From the NCBI GenBank assembly GCA_013203465.1, contig JABMNR010000054.1, positions 1 through 35,520 of the forward strand: 35,520 nucleotides of DNA. The letters are read 5' to 3'. The stretch is from Alphaproteobacteria bacterium (lineage in GTDB: Bacteria; Pseudomonadota; Alphaproteobacteria; Thalassobaculales; Thalassobaculaceae). A model generated the notes under the pieces. The model was not told the DNA's origin and made no database searches. It saw only the letters and a program-made list of their open reading frames with translations. Of the stretch, positions 15,636-23,971 are shown piece after piece (positions within the stretch are counted from its first letter, which is position 1; each line of letters begins with the position of its first letter). The translations under genes were made by a program, and so were the position numbers.

Positions 15636-15658
15636 CCCGGCCCTCGACGAGGACCGGG
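15636..15658 (-). promoter_or_regulatory. leader hairpin upstream of the ACT-domain gene
   Basis: Read as minus-strand RNA, CCCGG-U-CCUC pairs with GAGG-G-CCGGG around a three-base loop, a ten-pair stem with one G-U wobble. It lies between the promoter and the start codon, about 40 bases before the ATG. No U-tract follows, so it is not a classic terminator. A regulatory or stability role is an inference. Confidence 0.45.
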
Positions 15659-15721
15659 TGGCTAATTCGCGCACCGATGCGACCCAGAGGCCGCGTGTGG
15701 AGATCGCACAACATGGAAATA

Positions 15722-15751
15722 TTATTACCCGGATGCTTCATAGATCGTCAA
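15722..15751 (-). promoter_or_regulatory. putative sigma70-type promoter for the ACT-domain gene
   Basis: On the minus strand TTGACG (15751-15746) and TAATAA (15727-15722) are 18 bases apart. The -35 overlaps the region just after the stop of the J-domain gene, so it drives the ACT gene separately from its upstream neighbour. The leader would be about 120 bases. Confidence 0.5.
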
Positions 15752-15755
15752 GGTC

Positions 15756-16433
15756 TCACTCGGTCAGACGGGAGAGCGCTTGGTTGAGCAGGCTCATCCG
15801 CTCGTGGTCGCCAAACGCCGAATCCGGGTGATAGATCATCGCCAGCCGGCGCCAGCGCCGGCGAATGGTGCCGTTGTCCGGCAGGGTGCCGGGGGCGAAG
15901 CCGAGCACGAACAACGCATCGGCACGGGTCTGGATGCCGCGGTCCAGCAACGGGATCGCCAAATCGGCCAGCAACGCGCGAAGCGTGGTGTTCTCCGCGG
16001 TCAGGTCATCCCGCGCGTTTTCGACCGCGGTCCCGGCTTTGCGGTCGGCCTCGGTGACCAAGGCCAGCTCCGCCTCGCCGCCGGCCAGGGTCAGGGCGAG
16101 CGCCAGCGCCCGCCGCAGATCGGCATGGGCGTATCCGGCCGGCAGCCGCATCTGCAAACGTGGTTTCCGCCGCAGCACCCGGCCCTTGGAGGCACCGGAT
16201 CGCAGCGCGATGGCTTCCCGGTCGTGGGGCAACGGCTGGCCCGGGTCGGGAATTCGGGTCAACGCCCCTTCCGGCAACAGCAGAAGCACCGCGCGGGCGA
16301 GGTCCGCCGGGCTGGCGCCGCGCTGGCCGGCGAGACGGGTCACCCGATCACGGAAAACGCTGGAACACGACACGACATAGCTGCTTCCTGCCGCGGAATC
16401 CTTGGGTTTCATCAGACGATCAGCGTCAGGCAT
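15756..16433 (-). CDS. protein with C-terminal J-domain-like segment
   Basis: The last 40 residues read IRRRWRRLAMIYHPDSAFG followed by a helix, with the HPD tripeptide after a basic helix as in DnaJ domains. Such a segment would stimulate an Hsp70 (DnaK). The first two-thirds contain VFRDRVTRLAGQRGAS, an R-rich linker and an Ala/Leu/Glu-rich helical region that I do not recognise; a coiled-coil partner-binding region is likely. There is no signal peptide. ATG 16433 is the start, with ATG 16412 as alternative. It is divergent from mcd across a 487-base gap. Confidence 0.7.
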   Translation of the reverse strand: MPDADRLMKPKDSAAGSSYVVSCSSVFRDRVTRLAGQRGASPADLARAVLLLLPEGALTRIPDPGQPLPHDREAIALRSGASKGRVLRRKPRLQMRLPAGYAHADLRRALALALTLAGGEAELALVTEADRKAGTAVENARDDLTAENTTLRALLADLAIPLLDRGIQTRADALFVLGFAPGTLPDNGTIRRRWRRLAMIYHPDSAFGDHERMSLLNQALSRLTE

Positions 16434-16920
16434 GTCGATACCACGATTAGGGTTTCAAAAAGATTTACCCACGACATATAGACAATCACCGCTACCGTAA
16501 GCCATGAAATTTCGCTTAGCAACCACGATATGAGTTACAAGCGGCTATGGCTGTTCCGTTCTGTCATCGATTTCTTAACCAACAATGATCAAGATTGGTT
16601 AATCCGCGACATTAACGACGTCGGTTTCGTCAAACCGGGAATATGAAAACCCGCCCCGAAACAAACACTTGTTCCGGTTCGTTTCATCAAATCAATAAAA
16701 CATTTGGTTAATTATGCGCAAATCGCGATTAGAGCCGATCGTGAGAAATCCGCGCCATTTAGTGGCTCTGATTGCTCGCGCGGGTCGCCCTCTAGCGGCC
16801 TCGACCTGGAGTATTTTGAGCGCGGCGACGGGTTCCTCGGCATGTCGGGCGTGACGTGGAGTGGACCCGCGGCCTCGGCCGCGCCATGTTCGACCCACCA
16901 ACCGTGACCGGAGATCACTA
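16434..16920. other. AT-rich divergent intergenic region with TTGGTTAA repeats
   Basis: This gap separates the J-domain gene and mcd. I find no gene in it. It has the inverted pair TTAACCAA (16575-16582) and TTGGTTAA (16595-16602) around a central GATC, plus a third TTGGTTAA at 16704-16711. A small hairpin CGGTTT-CGTC-AAACCG lies at 16622-16637. The repeats look like binding sites for a regulator of mcd or its neighbour, but no promoter pair is convincing. Confidence 0.5.
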
Positions 16921-18615
16921 ATGCCCAACGCCACGCGCGCCGCCGCACCCAGCGATCTCGATCCCCGCAACCTGGCACGAACGGCCTTGCCGGCGGCCGA
17001 GCAGGTGCTGGAGACAGCCAAGCGACGGGCCACGGAGCGCCTCGTCCCCGACGGCCGGGTCGACGGGGCGGCGCTGGAGGCCGAACAGACCCTGGGCCAT
17101 GGGCTCGCCTGGCTGGCGACCACGGTGGAGGCGCTACGCCGGACGTTGGAGTGGACGGACGCCTTGGAGGCCGCCGGCCGTCTGGGCGAGACCGAACGGC
17201 TGATCCTGGGTGTCGTATACGGCGAATACCTGGCCCAAATCGCCGGCGGCATCCCAATGACCCAGACCGAAACGGTGCGGCCGCACGATCTCGGCCTGGA
17301 ATTGGAGGATCTGGCGCCGCTGGGGAGTGACGCCTGTCAACGCCTGATGCGGGGCGGAAATGCTCAGGCGGCACGCCTGGCGTTGGCCCAGCGGCTGCAT
17401 GACGCGCTGGATGCCGGTGGCCCCGACGGCTTTGGCGATCACGGTCTTGACGAAACCTTGGGCATGATCCGCGATCAGTTCCGCCGGTTCGCCGCCGATC
17501 AGGTGGAGCCGTTTGCCCACCAATGGCACCTGGACGACCAGCTGATCCCGATTTCGGTGGTCGAGGCCATGGCCGGGCTCGGCACCTTCGGGCTCACCGT
17601 GCCGGAGGAACACGGCGGCGCGGGTCTGGGGAAAGAGGCCATGGTGGTGGTGTCCGAGGCCCTCAGCCGCGCCTATATCGGCGTCGGCTCACTCGGCACC
17701 CGCTCGGAAATCGCGGCGGAGCTGATCCGGCTTGGCGGCACCGAGGCACAGAAAGCCCATTGGCTGCCGCGTATCGCCTCGGGCGACATTCTGCCGACGG
17801 CGGTGTTCACCGAACCCAACACCGGCTCCGATCTAGCGCATCTCGGCACCCGCGCCGTGCGCGACGGCGACGCCTATGCGGTGACGGGGAACAAGACCTG
17901 GATCACCCATGCCGCGCGCACCGACCTGATGACATTGCTGGTCCGAACCGATGCCGGCACGCCGGGCTATCACGGGCTCTCGATGCTGCTCGCCGAGAAG
18001 CCGCGCGGCACCGACGACAACCCGTTCCCCGCCGAGGGCATGAGCGGTGGCGAGATCGCCGTGCTCGGCTATCGCGGCATGAAGGAGTACGACATGGCCT
18101 TCGACGGCTTCCGGGTACCGGCCTCGGCGTTGCTCGGCGGCATCGAGGGCCAGGGCTTCAAGCAACTGATGGCGACCTTCGAGAGCGCGCGCATTCAGAC
18201 CGCCGCCCGCGCCGTGGGGGTGGCGCAGAACGCGCTGGAGCTGGGACTTCGTTACGCCGCCGATCGGGTGCAGTTCGGCAAGCCGTTGCGCCGCTTCCCG
18301 CGTGTGGCGTCCAAGCTCGCCCGGATGGCGGCCGACATCGCCGCCGCCCGGGCGCTGACCCTGCACGCCGCTCGCGAGAAGGACGGCGATCGCCGCTGCG
18401 ACATCGAGGCCGGCATGGCCAAGCTGTTCGCCGCCCGGGTCGCGTGGGCCTGCGCCGACGACGCCCTGCAAATTCACGGCGGCAACGGCTATGCCCTGGA
18501 ATACCCGATCAGCCGCGTGCTGTGCGATGCCCGGATCCTCAACATCTTCGAGGGCGCGGCGGAAATCCAGGCGGGGGTGATCGCCCGCGGGCTGCTGACG
18601 GCGGGCCGGAATTGA
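16921..18615 (+). CDS. mcd: (2S)-methylsuccinyl-CoA dehydrogenase
   Basis: This FAD enzyme of the ethylmalonyl-CoA pathway oxidises (2S)-methylsuccinyl-CoA to mesaconyl-CoA and gives the electrons to ETF. At 564 residues it is longer than ordinary acyl-CoA dehydrogenases because of the N-terminal extension typical of Mcd (about 1-170), with LEAEQTLGHGLAWLATTVEA and EYLAQIAGGIPMTQTE. The dehydrogenase core follows: TEPNTGSDLA (FAD/substrate contact), MKEYDMAFDGFRVPA, a VQFGKPL segment and HGGNGYALEYPISRVL near the C-terminus. ATG 16921 follows GGAG. ETF, hydroxybutyryl-CoA dehydrogenase and cobalamin adenosyltransferase downstream fit the pathway, whose two mutases need B12. A general acyl-CoA dehydrogenase is the alternative. 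Confidence 0.85.
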   Translation: MPNATRAAAPSDLDPRNLARTALPAAEQVLETAKRRATERLVPDGRVDGAALEAEQTLGHGLAWLATTVEALRRTLEWTDALEAAGRLGETERLILGVVYGEYLAQIAGGIPMTQTETVRPHDLGLELEDLAPLGSDACQRLMRGGNAQAARLALAQRLHDALDAGGPDGFGDHGLDETLGMIRDQFRRFAADQVEPFAHQWHLDDQLIPISVVEAMAGLGTFGLTVPEEHGGAGLGKEAMVVVSEALSRAYIGVGSLGTRSEIAAELIRLGGTEAQKAHWLPRIASGDILPTAVFTEPNTGSDLAHLGTRAVRDGDAYAVTGNKTWITHAARTDLMTLLVRTDAGTPGYHGLSMLLAEKPRGTDDNPFPAEGMSGGEIAVLGYRGMKEYDMAFDGFRVPASALLGGIEGQGFKQLMATFESARIQTAARAVGVAQNALELGLRYAADRVQFGKPLRRFPRVASKLARMAADIAAARALTLHAAREKDGDRRCDIEAGMAKLFAARVAWACADDALQIHGGNGYALEYPISRVLCDARILNIFEGAAEIQAGVIARGLLTAGRN

Positions 18616-18678
18616 AAATAACAATAAGGTTTCCATAGGACATGACAGGGTATCCGAATCAACGCATGAGCCCTTGCC

Positions 18679-18888
18679 GTGAACAGAGATCAGTATCGAG
18701 AGCTGCTCAAGTCAGTGGCAGGTATCCTTATGAATCTTGCTGCGGGGGTGCTACTGTGGACGTTCATCATTCCAGTGCTGATCAACGAAAACATATCCAT
18801 GATGACTCTTTGAAGCGTGCTTGCCATTGGCTTTGGTCTGACCCTGCTATCGTGTAGTCTGCTCCTCACTTTTGCCGCCCATAGGTGA
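18679..18888 (+). pseudogene. small two-helix membrane protein, interrupted by TGA
   Basis: From GTG 18679 the frame reads NRDQYRELLKSVAGILMNLA, then AGVLLWTFIIPVLINENI, to an in-frame TGA at 18811-18813. It then continues open as SVLAIGFGLTLLSCSLLL, TFAAHR and a second TGA at 18886. Both halves make typical membrane helices in one frame, which argues for a real 69-codon gene hit by a nonsense change. Readthrough or a sequencing error is the alternative. It is too short to be called routinely and is AT-richer than its neighbours. The second small gene follows after 3 bases. Confidence 0.5.
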
Positions 18889-18891
18889 CCT

Positions 18892-19011
18892 ATGGACCCA
18901 TATATCCTAGGCCTTCTCACAATCTTCCTGTGTGGCATGCTGATTTTCGGGTTTGGTTTGTGGTTCGCGCAGCATTTCGATCCGCGAAAACGAAATCGGC
19001 GCCACCACTGA
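18892..19011 (+). CDS. tiny single-helix membrane protein (39 aa)
   Basis: ATG 18892 has AGGTGA at 18883-18888, which also contains the preceding stop, so translation is coupled. The product is MDPY, a hydrophobic helix (ILGLLTIFLCGMLIFGFGLW), then FAQHFDPRKRNRRHH, a basic tail expected in the cytoplasm. I recognise no family. It pairs with the interrupted two-helix gene, and small membrane pairs of this kind can be accessory subunits or toxin-like peptides, but there is no direct evidence for either. Confidence 0.5.
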   Translation: MDPYILGLLTIFLCGMLIFGFGLWFAQHFDPRKRNRRHH

Positions 19012-19092
19012 CACGGTCCGCGACGATCCGTCACGGGTGTGTGTCGGATTCCGGTTCGCGGCGCCGGTACGACCGGCTATACCTCTTCGATC

Positions 19093-19293
19093 ATGAGCAC
19101 GGTCTTCTTCGTTTTCCTCGTCCTGGCCATGGCGGCCACCGTCGGTGCGTTGGTCTGGGGCCTCATCGCCATGGCGCGCGGCGGCGAGTTCAACGCCAAG
19201 TGGTCGAACAAGATGATGCAGTACCGCGTGCTGTTGCAGGCGGCGGCGTTGCTGGTCTTCGCGTTGCTGTTGTCGCTCACCAAGGCCGGGTGA
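19093..19293 (+). CDS. HIG1-like twin transmembrane protein (66 aa)
   Basis: This small protein has two membrane helices (about 2-27 and 45-63) joined by the loop ARGGEFNAKWSNKMMQYRVL. The loop, with its N-K-M/L-M-x-x-R-V pattern, is the hallmark of HIG1-type proteins in Alphaproteobacteria, related to respiratory supercomplex factors of mitochondria. Its role is probably at the respiratory chain. ATG 19093 is chosen because the first helix starts there. The stop is followed closely by the adenosyltransferase start at 19301, an arrangement seen often in this class of bacteria. Confidence 0.8.
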   Translation: MSTVFFVFLVLAMAATVGALVWGLIAMARGGEFNAKWSNKMMQYRVLLQAAALLVFALLLSLTKAG

Positions 19294-19300
19294 GCAAACC

Positions 19301-19876
19301 GTGGTTCGGCTGACCAAGATTTACACGCGCGGCGGCGATCTAGGGGAGACCTCGCTGGGTGACGGCACGCGCATCGCCAAGCATTCACCGCGCCCCACCG
19401 CCTACGGCACGGTCGACGAGACCAACGCGGTGATCGGCCTCGCCCGGCTGACGGCGGTACAGGACGGTGGCGCGGACACCGACGCCATGCTGGCCCGCAT
19501 TCAGAATGATCTGTTCGACCTGGGCGCCGATCTGTGCACGCCCGAGGCCGACGCGCCGAAATACCCGCCGCTGCGCATCACCACGGCGCAGGTCGAACGG
19601 CTGGAGGCCGAAATCGACGCGATGAACGCCGAGCTGGAGCCGCTGAACAGCTTCATCCTGCCCGGCGGCACGCCGACGGCGGCGCAGCTGCATCTGGCGC
19701 GCACGGTGGCGCGCCGGGCCGAGCGCGAGATCACCCGGGCGGCGGCGCTGGAGCCGATCAATCCCGAGGCGGTCCGCTACATGAACCGGCTGTCGGATCA
19801 TCTGTTCGTGCTGTCGCGGTTCGTCAACGACAAGGGTGGCACCGATGTACTGTGGGTCCCGGGCAAGAACCGCTGA
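19301..19876 (+). CDS. cob(I)alamin adenosyltransferase, PduO type
   Basis: This enzyme transfers the adenosyl group of ATP to cob(I)alamin, making adenosylcobalamin for mutases and class II ribonucleotide reductase. The N-terminal ATP-binding motif TKIYTRGGDLGETSLGDG (about 4-21) is typical of the PduO family, as are AYGTVDETNAVIGLAR (about 34-49), FILPGGT (about 118) and the C-terminal RYMNRLSDHLFVLSRF. The length of 191 residues is normal. GTG 19301 starts 7 bases after the HIG1-like stop. Users of the cofactor encoded nearby include nrdJ, and probably the ethylmalonyl-CoA pathway mutases elsewhere. Confidence 0.92.
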   Translation: MVRLTKIYTRGGDLGETSLGDGTRIAKHSPRPTAYGTVDETNAVIGLARLTAVQDGGADTDAMLARIQNDLFDLGADLCTPEADAPKYPPLRITTAQVERLEAEIDAMNAELEPLNSFILPGGTPTAAQLHLARTVARRAEREITRAAALEPINPEAVRYMNRLSDHLFVLSRFVNDKGGTDVLWVPGKNR

Positions 19877-19881
19877 CGAAA

Positions 19882-19904
19882 TGACGCCGCCGCGTCCGGC
19901 GTCA
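19882..19904 (+). terminator. stem-loop after the adenosyltransferase gene
   Basis: TGACGCCG (19882-19889) and CGGCGTCA (19897-19904) form a perfect eight-pair stem with a seven-base loop, five bases past the stop codon. No strong U-tract follows, so termination may be partial. Confidence 0.4.
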
Positions 19905-19906
19905 GC

Positions 19907-19935
19907 TTGACTCCGGTTCGGGCGCTTTCTAAAGA
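19907..19935 (+). promoter_or_regulatory. putative promoter of the etfBA-hbd genes
   Basis: TTGACT (19907-19912) and TAAAGA (19930-19935) are 17 bases apart, about 70 bases before the etfB start. The -35 matches consensus in five of six places, the -10 only in three, so the call is tentative. Confidence 0.45.
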
Positions 19936-20003
19936 GCGGGGTCGCTCATAGCGAGTCGCCCAGGAGACGGCGCCCGCCACCACTCCAATCGATCGAGGGA
20001 GCC

Positions 20004-20753
20004 ATGAAGGTACTTGTCCCCGTCAAGCGGGTCATCGACTACAACGTCAAGGTCCGCGTGAAGGCGGATCAGACCGGCGTCGAGCTTGCGAACGTCAAGA
20101 TGTCGATGAACCCCTTCGACGAGATCGCCATCGAAGAGGCGATCCGCATGAAGGAGGCCGGCAAGGCCGAGGAGGTCATTGCCGTGTCGATCGGCCCGCA
20201 GCAGGCGCAGGAGACCATCCGCACGGCGTTGGCCATGGGGGCCGATCGCGGGGTGCATGTGCTGCACGACGGCGTGGTCGAGCCGCTGGCGGTCGCCAAG
20301 ATGCTGAAGGCGATCGTCGAGAAGGAAGGCCCGACGGTGGTCATCCTGGGCAAGCAGGCGATCGACGACGACTGTAACCAGACCGGCCAGATGCTGTCGG
20401 CGCTGCTTGGCTGGAGCCAGGCGACCTTCGCCTCGAAGATCGAGGTGGGCGATGGCGAGCTGACCGTGACCCGCGAGGTCGATGCCGGGCTTGAGACCAT
20501 CAAGGTCAAGACCCCGGCGATCGTGACCACCGATCTGCGGTTGAACGAACCGCGTTACGCCTCGCTGCCGAACATCATGAAGGCAAAGAAAAAGCCGATC
20601 GAGGCGATGTCGCCGGCGGATCTGGGGGTCGATCCGACCCCGCGACTGGCGACCCTGAAGGTGGTCGAGCCGGCGAAGCGCGCCGGCGGTGTGAAGGTCG
20701 CCGACGTGGCCGAGCTGGTGAGCAAACTGAAGAACGAAGCGAAGGTGATCTGA
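20004..20753 (+). CDS. etfB: electron transfer flavoprotein beta subunit
   Basis: EtfB holds AMP and with EtfA forms the soluble ETF that takes electrons from acyl-CoA dehydrogenases, including Mcd, and passes them to ETF-ubiquinone oxidoreductase. Family marks are [16 protein letters not shown] at the N-terminus, [18 protein letters not shown] (about 34-51), [20 protein letters not shown] (about 116-135) and [20 protein letters not shown] (about 174-193). The length of 249 residues is normal. The start ATG 20004 follows GAGGGAG. etfA begins one base after the stop. Confidence 0.96.
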   Translation: MKVLVPVKRVIDYNVKVRVKADQTGVELANVKMSMNPFDEIAIEEAIRMKEAGKAEEVIAVSIGPQQAQETIRTALAMGADRGVHVLHDGVVEPLAVAKMLKAIVEKEGPTVVILGKQAIDDDCNQTGQMLSALLGWSQATFASKIEVGDGELTVTREVDAGLETIKVKTPAIVTTDLRLNEPRYASLPNIMKAKKKPIEAMSPADLGVDPTPRLATLKVVEPAKRAGGVKVADVAELVSKLKNEAKVI

Positions 20754-20754
20754 T

Positions 20755-21690
20755 ATGGGCGCGCTGGTCTTCGCCGAACACGCCGACGGGGCGATCAACC
20801 CCGCCACCCTGCACGCCGTCACCGCCGCCGGACAGATGAGCGACAGCGTCACCGTCTTGGTGGCCGGGACAAATGTCGGATCCGCCGCCGAGGCCGCCGC
20901 CAAGATCGCGGGGGTTGCCAAGGTGGTGAGGGTCGATTCGAGCGAGTACGAGCACACCTTGGCCGAGAACCTGGCGCCGCTGATCGCCGGGCTGGCATCG
21001 GGGTATTCCCACGTGGTCGCGACCGCCACCACCGTCGGCAAGAACATCATGCCGCGTGTCGCCGCGCTGTTGGACGTGGCCCAGGTGTCCGACATCATCG
21101 AGGTGATCGACGCCGACACCTTCGTGCGGCCGATCTACGCCGGCAACGCGCTGGCCACGTTGAAATCCTCGGACACCGTCAAGGTGGTGACCGTGCGCGG
21201 CACCAATTTCGAGCCGGCCGAGGCCGGGGGTGGCTCCGCCGAGATCGAGGATGGCGCGGCGGCCGGCGATCAGGGCTTGTCGAGCTGGGTCGGCCAGGCA
21301 CTGTCCAAGTCGGACCGGCCGGAGCTGACCAGCGCCCGGGTGGTGATCTCGGGCGGCCGCGGCATGCAGAACGGCGAGAATTTCGCCATGCTGGAGGAAA
21401 TCGCCGACAAGCTCGGGGCCGCCGTCGGCGCCTCGCGCGCGGCGGTCGACGCCGGGTTCGTGCCGAACGACTACCAAGTTGGCCAGACCGGCAAGGTGGT
21501 GGCGCCGGATTTGTATATCGCCGTCGGTATCTCCGGGGCGATCCAGCATCTGGCCGGCATGAAGGACAGCAAGGTGATCGTCGCCATCAACAAGGACGAG
21601 GAAGCACCGATCTTCCAGGTCGCGGACTACGGCTTGGTGGCGGACCTGTTCAAGGCGATACCGGAGCTGAGCCAGGCACTCGACGGTTGA
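20755..21690 (+). CDS. etfA: electron transfer flavoprotein alpha subunit
   Basis: EtfA is the FAD-binding subunit of the ETF heterodimer. The C-terminal FAD domain shows [12 protein letters not shown] (about 199-210), then [20 protein letters not shown] (about 237-256) and [20 protein letters not shown]. The N-terminal half matches the usual EtfA fold. The length of 311 residues is normal. ATG 20755 sits one base after the etfB stop, so equal production of both subunits is assured by coupled translation. hbd follows after 58 bases. Confidence 0.96.
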   Translation: MGALVFAEHADGAINPATLHAVTAAGQMSDSVTVLVAGTNVGSAAEAAAKIAGVAKVVRVDSSEYEHTLAENLAPLIAGLASGYSHVVATATTVGKNIMPRVAALLDVAQVSDIIEVIDADTFVRPIYAGNALATLKSSDTVKVVTVRGTNFEPAEAGGGSAEIEDGAAAGDQGLSSWVGQALSKSDRPELTSARVVISGGRGMQNGENFAMLEEIADKLGAAVGASRAAVDAGFVPNDYQVGQTGKVVAPDLYIAVGISGAIQHLAGMKDSKVIVAINKDEEAPIFQVADYGLVADLFKAIPELSQALDG

Positions 21691-21748
21691 CCACGTGATT
21701 GAGGCCCCGGCCATCGGGATTGACGGCGGCCAGTAGTAGGAGACGGGC

Positions 21749-22618
21749 ATGCAGCGCATCGGCGTGATCGGTGCCGGCCAGATGGGTACGGGCATCGTGC
21801 AGATTTGCGCGCTGGCGGGCTACGACGTTCGCCTTCTGGACGTGTCCGACGACGTGCTCGATCGAGGTCGTAACGTCATCGCGGAAAACCTCGCTCGACA
21901 AGTCGCTCGCGGCCGGATCGACGACGCCGAGGCCGCCGCCGCGTTGCAGCGTCTCGCGGTATCCACGGATTACGCACTCTTTGGCGATTGCGATCTGGTG
22001 ATCGAGGCGGCGACCGAGAACGAGGAAATCAAGCGCGAGATTTTCAAGACGCTGGTCCCGCACCTTGGCGCCGACGCGCTGATCGCGACCAACACCTCGT
22101 CGATCTCGATCACCCGGCTGGCCAGCGGCACCGATCGACCCGAACGGTTCATCGGGATGCATTTCATGAATCCCGTGCCGGTGATGCAACTGGTCGAGGT
22201 GATCAGAGGTATCCAGACCGAGCAGGCGACCTTCGAGGCGGTGCGCGATCTGGCGCGGGCGCTGGGCAAGACGGTCTCGGTGGCGGAGGATTTCCCGGCC
22301 TTCATCGTCAACCGCATATTGTTGCCGATGATCAACGAAGCGGTCTACACGCTCTACGAAGGAGTGGGGTCGGTCGAATCGATCGACACCGCGTTGAAGC
22401 TGGGCGCCAACCATCCGATGGGGCCGCTTGAACTGGCTGATTTCATTGGCCTCGACACCTGCCTCGCCATCATGCACATGCTGTACGATGGGCTGGCGGA
22501 CAGTAAATACCGGCCATGCCCTCTGCTGGTGAAATACGTCGAGGCGGGTTGGCTTGGCCGCAAGACCAACCGCGGCTTCTACGACTACGGCGGCGATACC
22601 CCAGTTCCGACCCGCTGA
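21749..22618 (+). CDS. hbd: 3-hydroxybutyryl-CoA dehydrogenase
   Basis: This is an NAD(P)-dependent short-chain 3-hydroxyacyl-CoA dehydrogenase interconverting acetoacetyl-CoA and 3-hydroxybutyryl-CoA, feeding the ethylmalonyl-CoA pathway, polyhydroxybutyrate turnover or beta-oxidation. The N-terminal Rossmann motif is GVIGAGQMGTGIVQ (about 4-17). Other signatures are NTSSISITRLAS (about 114-125), the HFMNPVPVMQLVEVIRG segment (about 137-153, catalytic His) and NRILLPMINEAV (about 187-198), then LGANHPMGPLELADFIG. The length of 289 residues is normal. ATG 21749 follows AGGAGA. Position behind etfBA is a common arrangement in Alphaproteobacteria. Confidence 0.94.
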   Translation: MQRIGVIGAGQMGTGIVQICALAGYDVRLLDVSDDVLDRGRNVIAENLARQVARGRIDDAEAAAALQRLAVSTDYALFGDCDLVIEAATENEEIKREIFKTLVPHLGADALIATNTSSISITRLASGTDRPERFIGMHFMNPVPVMQLVEVIRGIQTEQATFEAVRDLARALGKTVSVAEDFPAFIVNRILLPMINEAVYTLYEGVGSVESIDTALKLGANHPMGPLELADFIGLDTCLAIMHMLYDGLADSKYRPCPLLVKYVEAGWLGRKTNRGFYDYGGDTPVPTR

Positions 22619-22660
22619 TCGGACGCTTGACTACAAAGCACGCTTCCCCATTCTGACGTC

Positions 22661-23176
22661 ATGGGTCGTCTTATCGAATTCCGGCCGTTCCCCGGCCTTC
22701 CCGAACCCGCCCGGATCATTTATGAGCCGGAAGAGACGGACCTCGTTGATCCGAGGCTACGCTCTCTCTACACGCGATGGACATTCGACCGCCCAGAGGG
22801 TGCCGCGGGCGCGAGCCGGGACCTCGTCGACAGTGACGAAATGCGGCCGCTCGCGCGGAACTTCATGCTTTTGGAACCGGTGGCGAGGTCCGATGGCAGC
22901 CACGATTATATTTATCGTATCTATGGCCCTGATATCGCCCAGCATTACGGGCGCGACATGACAGGCAAGCGGGCGAGCGACTTTCCCGCCGGTATCGCCA
23001 TGCTGTTCATGCAGCTTTACGAATCGGCGATGCGCAACGCCTGGCCGATCTACAGCCGGCACGCGCCGCCCAAGACGGTGAAGGTGGAATACTGGGAGCG
23101 CCTTATTCTGCCGTTAGGACAAGATCACGTGTCGTGGTTGCTGGTGGTCAACCTGCCGATTGGCCACCGCGCCTGA
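22661..23176 (+). CDS. PAS domain protein (PAS_5 type)
   Basis: This 171-residue protein matches the PAS_5 group of Rhodospirillales proteins: DPRLRSLYTRWTFDR (about 28-42), then SDEMRPLARNFMLLEPV (about 57-73) and HDYIYRIYGPDIAQHYGRDM (about 79-98), followed by TGKRASDFP. The single domain probably binds a small ligand or senses redox state. No output domain is present, so it would act through a partner. ATG 22661 is the start. It stands alone, convergent with the methyltransferase. Confidence 0.75.
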   Translation: MGRLIEFRPFPGLPEPARIIYEPEETDLVDPRLRSLYTRWTFDRPEGAAGASRDLVDSDEMRPLARNFMLLEPVARSDGSHDYIYRIYGPDIAQHYGRDMTGKRASDFPAGIAMLFMQLYESAMRNAWPIYSRHAPPKTVKVEYWERLILPLGQDHVSWLLVVNLPIGHRA

Positions 23177-23188
23177 CACGACGACCGG

Positions 23189-23836
23189 TTAACGTCGGGC
23201 AGCACCGATCAGGGCCACATTGCCGTGCAGGTGCAGGATTTGCGACCCGAAGCCCAGAGCCTCGAACCAGGTCTCATAGTCGCAAAGCCGCGCCGGCCGG
23301 TTGGTCTCCGACAAATCGGCCTCATAGGCGGCGAAGGTTGCCGCCGTTCGCATGGCGCGGCCGTTTATCCGTTCGATCCGGTTCCATATCGCTCTTTGCA
23401 TGGCAAACAGCGACGGCTCGGTCAATCGCAGGCGATCGTAGATCAGGATCACCCCGTCTTCTTCTAACTGTGCGGCCATCCACGCCAGCACCGCTTGTTT
23501 GTCGACGTCGGACAGGTCGTGAAAGGTCAGCGCCGTCACCGCGAACCGGCAGCGTTCGCGCGGGGGCTTGATTGCGTCCAGCGCCGTCAGATCTCCCCGG
23601 ACAAAGGCCGCGCGGGTGCCGAATTGAGCGGCGGCGGTGGCGAGCGAGTCCAGGTTGCGGTCGACGCCGATCGGAAAGATGTCGTTACGCGCCGCGAGCA
23701 GCAGGTGTTCCAGGTAGCCAGTGCCGCATCCCAGGTCGAGGATCGCATCCCCAGGACGGGCCATCTCCGCGATGATGGTGACAAGAATATCCAATTGCTC
23801 CGCGCGGGTAGGATGGCTTCCGATCGGATCTTTCAT
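23189..23836 (-). CDS. class I SAM-dependent methyltransferase
   Basis: The SAM-binding motif I is DAILDLGCGTGYLEHLL (about 30-46), an acidic residue follows at the end of beta 2 (GVDRN), and motif II/III-like FVRGDLTALD and a post-motif DGVILIYDRLRL strand are visible. The methyl acceptor cannot be told. The length is 215 residues. ATG 23836 has an AGAAAGAAA upstream. It is divergent from the small gene at 23972, with an AT-only palindrome between them that may regulate one or both. Confidence 0.85.
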   Translation of the reverse strand: MKDPIGSHPTRAEQLDILVTIIAEMARPGDAILDLGCGTGYLEHLLLAARNDIFPIGVDRNLDSLATAAAQFGTRAAFVRGDLTALDAIKPPRERCRFAVTALTFHDLSDVDKQAVLAWMAAQLEEDGVILIYDRLRLTEPSLFAMQRAIWNRIERINGRAMRTAATFAAYEADLSETNRPARLCDYETWFEALGFGSQILHLHGNVALIGAARR

Positions 23837-23905
23837 TGATTTCTTTCTGATCTCAGGGAGTTGCGCCGAGGGGGCGAGGCGGGAGAGGGTGGGAGGATAA
23901 TTTGC

Positions 23906-23932
23906 TTGATTTTATATAAATTTTTATATAAT
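23906..23932. promoter_or_regulatory. AT-only palindrome and possible promoter
   Basis: TTATATAAA (23912-23920) and TTTATATAA (23923-23931) form a perfect inverted repeat with a two-base spacer in an otherwise GC-rich region. TTGATT (23906-23911) and TATAAT (23927-23932) could be a promoter for the gene at 23972, though their 15-base spacing is short. A repressor binding the palindrome would block it. Confidence 0.55.
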
Positions 23933-23971
23933 TTTAATCTACTTCCATTCCTTCAGAAAGAGGGACGACCT

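Noticed and set aside
16659-16690. Paired GTTC motifs near 16670 as a third SOS box
   Set aside because: The spacing is two bases rather than seven, so it does not fit the LexA site.
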